From: Diplocloster hominis
GTDB taxonomy: Bacteria > Bacillota > Clostridia > Lachnospirales > Lachnospiraceae
Assembly (NCBI RefSeq): GCF_032380655.1
Contig: NZ_JAWDIY010000012.1
Location: 62,001 to 126,000 of the forward strand
Length of the DNA: 64,000 nucleotides
Direction: 5' to 3'
Below, in pieces: positions 44,276 through 50,969 of this stretch. The position numbers and the translations under genes are program-made. Each line of letters opens with the position of its first letter. The first letter of the stretch is position 1. The notes under the pieces are model-generated. The model was not told the DNA's origin. It was given only the letters and a program-made list of their open reading frames with translations, and ran no database searches.

Positions 44276-44965
44276 ATGAAAAAATTAGTAATCATACCGG
44301 CATACAATGAGAGCAAAAGTATAGAGAGAACCGTACAGGATATTCTTACGAACGCACCTGATTTTGACTATGTGATTATCAATGACTGTTCCACGGATAA
44401 CACGCTGGAGGTTTGCAGAAAAAATAATTTTAATGTTGTAGACCTTCCGATTAACATGGGAATCGGCGGAGCCGTGCAGACGGGATATCTCTACGCGTTC
44501 CGCTATGGCTATGATATGGCGGTTCAGTTCGATGGGGATGGGCAGCATGACGCGAAATATCTGGATTCCATGGCGGAGTATCTGATGGAAAATGCGCTGG
44601 ATATGGTGATCGGATCGCGTTTTCTGGAAAAAGAAGGATTTCAGTCCACTGGGGCCAGGAGGATCGGTATCCGGTATTTCAGTGTACTGATCCGCATTCT
44701 GACCGGCAAGAAGGTCAGTGATCCCACATCCGGGATGCGGCTGATCAACCGCAAAGTCATGTCTGTCTATGCAAAGGATTATCCCAAGGATTATCCGGAG
44801 CCGGAGAGTGTCGTGGCTATCTTAAAAGAGGGCATGATCGTGAAAGAAGTACCGGTGGTGATGAAAGAGAGAAGCGACGGTGTCTCCTCCATCTCATTCA
44901 AACGATCGGTATATTATATGGTAAAAGTAACATTGGCGATTTTGATGGAGTGCTTAAGGCATTAG
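44276..44965 (+). CDS. GT2 family glycosyltransferase, DPM1/dolichol-phosphate mannosyltransferase-like
   Basis: The start is at 44276 (MKKLVIIPAYNESKSIERTV), preceded by GGAGG at 11 bases. The 229 residues have 'INDCSTDNT' (near 36) and FDGDGQHD (near 84), the DxD-type site of short polyprenyl-phosphate transferases without membrane helices. The next gene encodes a DUF2304 protein, the regular neighbour of this transferase class, which probably anchors it. The pair likely makes a polyprenyl-phosphate sugar for the GT-C proteins. Confidence 0.92.
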   Translation: MKKLVIIPAYNESKSIERTVQDILTNAPDFDYVIINDCSTDNTLEVCRKNNFNVVDLPINMGIGGAVQTGYLYAFRYGYDMAVQFDGDGQHDAKYLDSMAEYLMENALDMVIGSRFLEKEGFQSTGARRIGIRYFSVLIRILTGKKVSDPTSGMRLINRKVMSVYAKDYPKDYPEPESVVAILKEGMIVKEVPVVMKERSDGVSSISFKRSVYYMVKVTLAILMECLRH

Positions 44966-44980
44966 AAAGGGGCAGCCGGT

Positions 44981-45421
44981 ATGATGACACTTAAGTTACA
45001 GATTATTCTGGGAGTAGTACTGATACTTGCGTTCCTGCTCCTGGTCAATATGATCCGGAAGAAGAGTCTGGAGTTGAAATACGCGCTGTCCTGGCTCATT
45101 GTCATATTTGCGCTGTTTATTCTGGATTGTTTTCCGGTTCTGCTGGATGATGTGGCCAGGTTTTTGGGTATCTTTTCCCCGGTTAATATGATCTTTTTCC
45201 TGGGATTTGTATTCTCCCTGCTGATCATCTTCGTGCTGACCATCGCGCTTTCCAGAATTTCGAACCGGGTAAGGGCTCTGGCACAGAATCTGGCGCTCAG
45301 TACGAAAAAACTGGAAATCCTGGAGAAAAAGCTTGCGGAGCTGGAAAATAGAAACGGGCAGGCAGAAGCTGTAAAGAAAGGGAAAGCGGAAGGCGATTCC
45401 TCTGAAACGCAAAAAGACTGA
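44981..45421 (+). CDS. DUF2304 domain membrane protein
   Basis: 146 residues. Three membrane helices (about 5-22, 36-53 and 67-90) are followed by a coiled-coil segment (RVRALAQNLALSTKKLEILE, about 96-125) and a charged tail. The length and helix pattern match DUF2304, found next to DPM1-like GT2 enzymes and thought to assist them at the membrane. Its start is 15 bases after the stop of that GT2 gene. Confidence 0.9.
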   Translation: MMTLKLQIILGVVLILAFLLLVNMIRKKSLELKYALSWLIVIFALFILDCFPVLLDDVARFLGIFSPVNMIFFLGFVFSLLIIFVLTIALSRISNRVRALAQNLALSTKKLEILEKKLAELENRNGQAEAVKKGKAEGDSSETQKD

Positions 45422-45467
45422 GTGATGTATGTGGGGAGCTCTAAGATGAAAGAAAGGGAGAATTATA

Positions 45468-46310
45468 ATGAAGAAAATTATGATAACCGGATGTAACGGC
45501 CAATTGGGAAGAGCGATCAACAAAGAGATGGGTCGGGATCCTGCGCTGGAATTTGTTAATACAGATGTGGGAGAATTGGATATTACCGATGTAAACAAGG
45601 TTCTGAGCTTTGTACAGGAAGTCAAACCTTATGCCATTATCAATTGTGCCGCGCATACCAATGTCAACAAATGTGAAACAGATGTGGACAATGCCTATAA
45701 GATCAACGCGATCGGCCCAAGAAATCTGAGTATTGCTGCGGCCAGAACAGGTGCAAAGCTGATGCATGTGTCGACGGATTATGTATTTGATGGAAACGGT
45801 ACAAAGCCTTATATTGAATTTGACCCGGTTGACCCGGTAGGGATGTATGGCGCTACAAAACTTGCAGGTGAGAATTTTGTCCGGGATTTTGCGAAAGACT
45901 GGTTTATTATCCGTACCGCATGGCTGTATGGGGACGGCAATAATTTTGTCAAAACGATGCTGCGCCTGTCGGAACAGAACGATACGGTGCGTGTGGTTGC
46001 GGACCAGTTCGGGACCCCTACCAGCGCGTCGGAGCTGGCAAAAGCTATCAAGGCCCTGATTTTTACAGATAATTATGGGATTTTCCATGGTACCTGTGAG
46101 GGAAGCTGCAGCTGGGCGGAATTCGCTTCGGAAATTTTCCGTTTGGCAGGGAAGAACACGAAAGTGGACTATATTACTACAGAAGAGTTCGCATCGCCCG
46201 CGCCGCGGCCGGCCTATTCCGTGTTGGAGAATTATATGTTAAAGCTGACCACTGATTTTATGTTTGCTGACTGGCACGATGCGCTGGTGGAATATATGAA
46301 GACCATTTAA
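45468..46310 (+). CDS. rfbD: dTDP-4-dehydrorhamnose reductase RmlD
   Basis: 280 residues of the extended SDR family: TGCNGQLGRAI (about 6-16, NADPH site), the catalytic 'STDYVFDG' followed by 'YGATKLAGE' (YxxxK, near 127), and 'RTAWLYGDG'. It carries out the last step of dTDP-L-rhamnose synthesis. The rest of the pathway (RmlA, RmlB, RmlC) is not in this window. A strong hairpin terminator follows (46349-46402). Confidence 0.93.
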   Translation: MKKIMITGCNGQLGRAINKEMGRDPALEFVNTDVGELDITDVNKVLSFVQEVKPYAIINCAAHTNVNKCETDVDNAYKINAIGPRNLSIAAARTGAKLMHVSTDYVFDGNGTKPYIEFDPVDPVGMYGATKLAGENFVRDFAKDWFIIRTAWLYGDGNNFVKTMLRLSEQNDTVRVVADQFGTPTSASELAKAIKALIFTDNYGIFHGTCEGSCSWAEFASEIFRLAGKNTKVDYITTEEFASPAPRPAYSVLENYMLKLTTDFMFADWHDALVEYMKTI

Positions 46311-46348
46311 TCAAATCTAAACCGTCCATGAATCTGAAACAGAGGGAG

Positions 46349-46409
46349 GGGGCCTGTCCCCGGTTGTTGACTCGAACAGGCCTGTATCCGGGGACAGGCC
46401 CCTTTCTCC
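46349..46409 (+). terminator. Strong hairpin terminator after rfbD
   Basis: GGGGCCTGTCCCCGG (46349-46363) pairs perfectly with 46388-46402, followed by TTTCTCC. It divides the plus-strand glycan run into two transcripts. Confidence 0.75.
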
Positions 46410-46501
46410 ACTTAGCTGCTGAAAAATTTGGCTTTATTACCGAAAGGTGCCAGTCCCCTCCCTTCTAAAGAAGTGTCTTTGCGGAACAAAGAGAAGACTA
46501 T

Positions 46502-46530
46502 TTGACGCAAAGCCCCTTTGATGTTAGAAT
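46502..46530 (+). promoter_or_regulatory. Promoter placed almost on the GT10 start codon
   Basis: TTGACG (46502-46507), 17-base spacer, TAGAAT (46525-46530). The expected transcription start near 46537 leaves only a few bases before ATG 46541 or 46547, and no ribosome binding site is present. Confidence 0.55.
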
Positions 46531-46540
46531 GAATAAGTGT

Positions 46541-47503
46541 ATGCCTATGAAAACAATAAAAGTAAAATGTATCGGCTTTTGGGGGGCTTTTGATCCCCAG
46601 GATAATTTCATACTGGATCTGCTGAAAAAACGTTATCGGGTGGAACTGTCGGACCAACCGGAGTATCTGTTTTATGCCACGTCCACCGAAGATTATCTGG
46701 ACTATGACTGCGTGCGGATCTTTTATACCGGGGAAAATGTATGCCCGGATTTTAATCTTTGTGATTATGCCATTGGTTTTGAGAGGATGTCTTTCGATGA
46801 CCGTTATTTGCGCCGCCCTTTTTATCTGGATGTTCCCATGTACCGGGAGGATTTGGAGCGGGCGATGCATAAGCATGAGTTTTCAATGACAGATCTGAAG
46901 GAAAAAACAGAATTCTGCAGCTTTATTTATTCGAACAAAGAATCCGATCCCTTCCGGGATCAGCTTCTGGACAAGATCAACAGTTACAAGGAGGTTCACT
47001 CCGGCGGGCGTTACCGGAATAATATCGGAGGCAGCGTGGATGATAAGTTCGCGTATCAGTGGAAACACAAATTTTCCATCGCGTCCGAGAACAGTTATCA
47101 TACCGGATACAGCACGGAGAAGCTGGTGCAGTCGCTGGCGGCTCTGACCATTCCGATCTATTGGGGAGATCCTTCTATTTCCCGGGATTTTAATGAGAAG
47201 GCATTTATCAATTGTCATCAGTACGATTCCCTGGATGCGGTTTTGGAACGGGTAATTGAAATAGACCAGAATGAGGAACTTTATCTGCAGATGCTCCGGG
47301 AACCTGCTTTTTACCCGGATTTTTCCTTGGAAGAAAAACAGCGGGAGCTTGAGGAGTTTCTCTATCATATTATCGACCAGCCATATGAGAAAGCTTTCCG
47401 GAAGACCCGGTACTGCTGGGGCGCCATCTATGAGGCCAACGCGAAGCGGCATCGGAAAATGGACCGGATGGCAGAGAAGTTTTTGAAAATTTTCCATAGA
47501 TAA
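46541..47503 (+). CDS. GT10-like glycosyltransferase, probable alpha-1,3-fucosyltransferase
   Basis: The start is ATG 46541 or 46547 (MKTIKVKCIGFWGAFDPQDN); neither has a ribosome binding site. About 320 residues are predicted. 'KHKFSIASENSYHTGYSTEK' (near 178-197) and 'LTIPIYWGDPSI' follow the GT10 pattern of SENS...Y.TEK with the later PxYWG block that binds GDP-fucose. It is a second GT10-type enzyme, only distantly like the one at 41983. It begins a new transcript after the terminator at 46349. Confidence 0.85.
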   Translation: MPMKTIKVKCIGFWGAFDPQDNFILDLLKKRYRVELSDQPEYLFYATSTEDYLDYDCVRIFYTGENVCPDFNLCDYAIGFERMSFDDRYLRRPFYLDVPMYREDLERAMHKHEFSMTDLKEKTEFCSFIYSNKESDPFRDQLLDKINSYKEVHSGGRYRNNIGGSVDDKFAYQWKHKFSIASENSYHTGYSTEKLVQSLAALTIPIYWGDPSISRDFNEKAFINCHQYDSLDAVLERVIEIDQNEELYLQMLREPAFYPDFSLEEKQRELEEFLYHIIDQPYEKAFRKTRYCWGAIYEANAKRHRKMDRMAEKFLKIFHR

Positions 47504-47520
47504 GAACAGGAGGGATTCCC

Positions 47521-48324
47521 ATGGTTACAGTGGAACCCGGAGGCGGATTGTGCAACCGTTTGAGAACGGTGAATTCCGCATATTTCCTTGCAAAGCAGCT
47601 GAATCAGAAGCTGCGGATTGTCTGGAAGTTGAATAAAGAATTGAATTGTGCCTATGAGAAGCTTTTTAAAAAGCCTAAAAATATAGAGGTCCTGAACTAC
47701 CGCTATTCCTTTAACGGGGAACGCAAGAAATGGATCCGGACTGCGGATACGATCCTAACACAGGAAGATATATCTGTACAAACGGAGCGGGGAAACAGAA
47801 TGCTGCCTCAGGAATTTATCGAATCCCTGGGAGAGGAGATCTATATCAATACCTGCCAGCAGTTCATGGATCATCCCGATTATCATCTCTTTGTGCCGAC
47901 GGAGGAAATGCAGACCAGGATCGATGTGGTCAAGTCCAATTTTGGAAACGAGTGTGTCGGCGTGCATATCCGCAGGACTGACAGCATGAAGTCTATCGAG
48001 ACCAGTACAACGGATGGATTTGTGGATGCGATGCGCAGTGAGCTGGAAAAAAATTCGCATGTTCGGTTTTATCTGGCCACGGATGATCCGGGCGAGGAAG
48101 AGAAGATTAAAAAAGAGTTTCCCGGAAAAGTATTGACTCTGGGAAATAAAACACTGGACAGGAACAGTGAGGACGGTGTCAAGGATGCCATGGTAGATTT
48201 TATGTGTCTCGCCGGGACGAAACGGCTGATCGGCAGTTACTGGAGTTCATTTACCGATATGGCAGCCGATTTTTATAAGATTCCGGTTTATATAGTAGGT
48301 GGAGAGACAGATATGGCGCAGTAA
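47521..48324 (+). CDS. Putative fucosyltransferase-like glycosyltransferase (HIRRTD motif)
   Basis: 267 residues. It starts MVTVEPGGGLCNRLRTVNSA, the glycine-rich GDP-sugar loop of the GT11/GT23/O-fucosyltransferase fold, and carries GVHIRRTDS (about 153), the arginine motif for GDP binding. 'LIGSYWSSFTDMAA' near 241 corresponds to the C-terminal Ser/Thr-rich block. No exact CAZy family can be named. It lies 17 bases after the GT10 gene, with AGGAGG upstream. Its last codons form the first hairpin of leader element copy C. Confidence 0.78.
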   Translation: MVTVEPGGGLCNRLRTVNSAYFLAKQLNQKLRIVWKLNKELNCAYEKLFKKPKNIEVLNYRYSFNGERKKWIRTADTILTQEDISVQTERGNRMLPQEFIESLGEEIYINTCQQFMDHPDYHLFVPTEEMQTRIDVVKSNFGNECVGVHIRRTDSMKSIETSTTDGFVDAMRSELEKNSHVRFYLATDDPGEEEKIKKEFPGKVLTLGNKTLDRNSEDGVKDAMVDFMCLAGTKRLIGSYWSSFTDMAADFYKIPVYIVGGETDMAQ

Positions 48325-48414
48325 ATGCGCTACTGGAGGAACGATTGAACGAAAAGGCTGTTCACTCATACCTGAATTAATGGCGCAGTGAATGCGCTAC
48401 TGGAGGAAATTAAG
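48315..48414 (+). promoter_or_regulatory. Repeated leader element, copy C
   Basis: Hairpin GCGCA (48316-48320) with TGCGC (48326-48330) straddles the stop codon of the previous gene and is followed by TACTGGAGGAACG. Then TGAAC (48346-48350) pairs with GTTCA (48360-48364) and CATACCTGAATT follows. Hairpin GCGCA (48383-48387) with TGCGC (48393-48397) is followed by TACTGGAGGAA, the ribosome binding site of the gene at 48415. The 27-base halves 48315-48341 and 48382-48408 differ at one base. Confidence 0.8.
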
Positions 48415-49512
48415 ATGAAAATAATGCCGAACCGTATGGATCGTGGCTTTTATCAATATCAGCAGGAGTTTGAGGACAAGGCATTGGAAGTTCTGCGTTC
48501 CGGCTGGTATGTGCTGGGCAAGGAAGTAGAAGCTTTTGAGCAGGAATTCGCGGCTTATACAGGCGGAGGATATTGTATCGGGCTTGCCAGCGGACTGGAT
48601 GCTTTGTGGATTGCCTTCCGGCTGCTGGGAATCGGCGCTGGGGATGAAGTCATCGTTCAGGGAAACACGTATATTGCCAGCGTTATGGGGGTTACCATAA
48701 ACGGCGCGACTCCGGTGTTTGTGGAGCCGGATTCATACTATAACATGGACACGGCGCTGATCGAGGAGAAGATCACAGAGCGGACCAGGGCGATACTGGT
48801 TACCCATCTGTACGGACAGGCGTCCCATATGGACGAGATCATGAGAATCGCCGGGAAGTATCACCTGAAGGTGGTGGAAGACTGCGCTCAGTCTCACGGA
48901 GCCTGTTATCAGGGACAGATGACCGGGACCTTCGGGGACGTGGGCTGTTATTCTTTTTATCCCTCTAAGAATCTGGGAGCTTTCGGGGACGGCGGGGCCG
49001 TAGTAGTCAAAGAAGAAAGCCTGGCGAGAGAATTCCGGATCTTCCGGAATTATGGAAGTGAGAAGCGCTATCATAATAAAGTGGTGGGGGCCAATTCAAG
49101 GCTGGATGAGCTGCAGGCCGGCCTGCTTCGGGTGAGACTTACACATCTGGAGGAGCTTACGAAGGAAAAAGAAAAAATCGCAAACCGCTATCTGAGTGAG
49201 ATAAAGAATCCTGATATTATACTGCCGGAGATTCGGGAAAATGCTACCAGCGTCTGGCATCAATTCGTTATACGCTGTAAGAATCGGACCAGTCTGATCG
49301 ATTACCTGAATGACCGGGAGATCGGGACGATTATCCATTATCCGATACCTCCGCATCTGTCGGAGGCTTATGAATACCTGGGCCATACCAACGGTGATTA
49401 CCCGATTACCGAACAATATGCAAATGAAGTTTTATCGATTCCAATGTATAACGGAATGACGGATGAGGAACAACAGATAGTAATCGATGCGATCAATCAA
49501 TGGAGGGCGTAG
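48415..49512 (+). CDS. DegT/DnrJ/EryC1/StrS aminotransferase (FdtB/QdtB-like)
   Basis: The start at 48415 (MKIMPNRMDRGFYQYQQEF) follows GGAGGAA. About 365 residues are predicted. The PLP lysine is expected in FYPSKNLGAFGDGGA (near 185), and 'EDCAQSHGA' (near 158) carries the PLP-contacting Asp. 'SRLDELQAGLL' is another family block. Together with the FdtA/QdtA-like cupin at 49517 it should make a dTDP-3-amino-3,6-dideoxyhexose from dTDP-4-keto-6-deoxyglucose. Confidence 0.92.
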   Translation: MKIMPNRMDRGFYQYQQEFEDKALEVLRSGWYVLGKEVEAFEQEFAAYTGGGYCIGLASGLDALWIAFRLLGIGAGDEVIVQGNTYIASVMGVTINGATPVFVEPDSYYNMDTALIEEKITERTRAILVTHLYGQASHMDEIMRIAGKYHLKVVEDCAQSHGACYQGQMTGTFGDVGCYSFYPSKNLGAFGDGGAVVVKEESLAREFRIFRNYGSEKRYHNKVVGANSRLDELQAGLLRVRLTHLEELTKEKEKIANRYLSEIKNPDIILPEIRENATSVWHQFVIRCKNRTSLIDYLNDREIGTIIHYPIPPHLSEAYEYLGHTNGDYPITEQYANEVLSIPMYNGMTDEEQQIVIDAINQWRA

Positions 49513-49516
49513 TTTT

Positions 49517-49936
49517 ATGCGTATTGAAGATCAATATAAAATACTGGAATTCAAGGATTTCGGGGATGAGAGAGGAAACCTGGTGGTAGTGGAAGGAAAT
49601 TCGGATATTCCGTTTGACCTGAAAAGGGTGTTCTACATCTACGGTTCCGATCCCGATGTAGTCCGCGGAATGCATGCCAACCGGAAGACGGAGTTTGTAC
49701 TGATCAATGTCGGCGGCACGTCGAAAGTGAAGGTGGACAATGGTTTTGAGACGGTTGTGGTTGAATTAAACCGCCCCCGTATGGGAATCTACCTGCCGAC
49801 CATGGTATGGAAAGAGATGTATGACTTCTCAGAGGATTCGATTCTGCTGGTACTGGCCAGCGAACATTATGATTCCAAGGAATACATACGGGATTATAAT
49901 GATTTTCTGAAAGAAGTAGGAGGCATTCATGAGTAA
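49517..49936 (+). CDS. FdtA/QdtA-family sugar 3,4-ketoisomerase (cupin)
   Basis: The start at 49517 (MRIEDQYKILEFKDFGDERG) follows GGAGG at 10 bases. About 139 residues form a single cupin. 'DERGNLVVVE' and 'RGMHANRKTEFVLINVGG' (His near 54) are the family's catalytic region, and 'SEHYDSKEYIRDY' closes the domain. It would shift the keto group of dTDP-4-keto-6-deoxyglucose from C4 to C3 for the aminotransferase encoded just upstream. Whether the product is a Fuc3N- or Qui3N-type sugar cannot be read off. Confidence 0.92.
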   Translation: MRIEDQYKILEFKDFGDERGNLVVVEGNSDIPFDLKRVFYIYGSDPDVVRGMHANRKTEFVLINVGGTSKVKVDNGFETVVVELNRPRMGIYLPTMVWKEMYDFSEDSILLVLASEHYDSKEYIRDYNDFLKEVGGIHE

Positions 49937-50969
49937 AATATCAATCATCGTTCCGGTCTATTATAATTCGGATACGCTGATGCTTCTATATGAGGACATG
50001 AAAGAAAAGATCCTGGGTAAGCTTGATTATGAACTGGTATTTGTGGATGATGGTTCCGGGGATAATTCCTGGGAGATCATGCAGCAGATCCGGGCATTGG
50101 ATGAAAATGTAAAACTGATCAGGCTCTCCCGGAATTTTGGTGAGCATTCCGCCATTCTGGCAGGACTGTCCCAGTGTACCGGAGACTGTGCCGTGACCAA
50201 ACAGGCCGATCTGCAGGAGGATTCCGAGCTGATTCTTCAGATGTATGAGAGCTGGAAAAAAGGAAACAAGGTGGTGCTGGCCGTACGCTCTGACCGTGAC
50301 GAGGGTGTGATCCAAAAGTTTTTTGCAAACCTGTATTATGGTATCGTACGGAAATGTATCGCTTCCAATATGCCGAAGGGCGGTTTTGACTGCTATCTGC
50401 TGGACCGGCAGGCGATCGAGGTGTTAAAGATGCTGGATGAAAAGAACTCCGCACTGACGCTTCAGGTTCTGTGGATCGGCTTTAAGACGGACAAGGTTTA
50501 TTTCCACAGAAAAGCCAGGGAAATAGGGGAGTCCCGCTGGACGTTATCCAAGAAGGTAAAGCTGGTGCTGGATTCCATGATGAGCTTTTCCTATTTCCCG
50601 ATTCGTTTTATGTCTTTTATCGGAGGCGCGTTTTTTCTGGTCTCCATGATTATGGTGATTTATCTGGTACTGGCGAAGCTGATATCCGGTGAAAACGTGG
50701 CCGGGTGGACGTCGTTGATGGCTGTGGTACTGTTGGCCTCCGGACTGATTATGCTGATGCTGGGCATACTCGGAGAATATGTGTACCGCGGTATGGACGC
50801 ATCCAGGAACCGTCCTCCGTTTTTGGTGGATGAGGTGGTGGATTCCGGCAGGGAGTCTAAGCATACGGCCATGGCAGGGAATGCCGGTGAGGAAGAGTCC
50901 TCCTGTGTGGTTAAGAAATCCACCGGGGCAAATGAAATGGATGACCAGACCCAAACAGAAGGAAAGTGA
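49929..50969 (+). CDS. GT2 polyprenyl-phosphate glycosyltransferase (GtrB/ArnC-like)
   Basis: 346 residues. The GT-A domain has 'IIVPVYYNSDTL', 'FVDDGSGDNSW' (near 39) and KQADLQED (near 91) at the metal site. Two membrane helices follow (about 229-250 and 262-285), then an unusually long hydrophilic tail of about 55 residues. It would load a sugar on undecaprenyl phosphate; the GT-C-like protein encoded next (50966) is the likely user. It overlaps the cupin gene by eight bases and the next gene by four. Confidence 0.9.
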   Translation: MSKISIIVPVYYNSDTLMLLYEDMKEKILGKLDYELVFVDDGSGDNSWEIMQQIRALDENVKLIRLSRNFGEHSAILAGLSQCTGDCAVTKQADLQEDSELILQMYESWKKGNKVVLAVRSDRDEGVIQKFFANLYYGIVRKCIASNMPKGGFDCYLLDRQAIEVLKMLDEKNSALTLQVLWIGFKTDKVYFHRKAREIGESRWTLSKKVKLVLDSMMSFSYFPIRFMSFIGGAFFLVSMIMVIYLVLAKLISGENVAGWTSLMAVVLLASGLIMLMLGILGEYVYRGMDASRNRPPFLVDEVVDSGRESKHTAMAGNAGEEESSCVVKKSTGANEMDDQTQTEGK

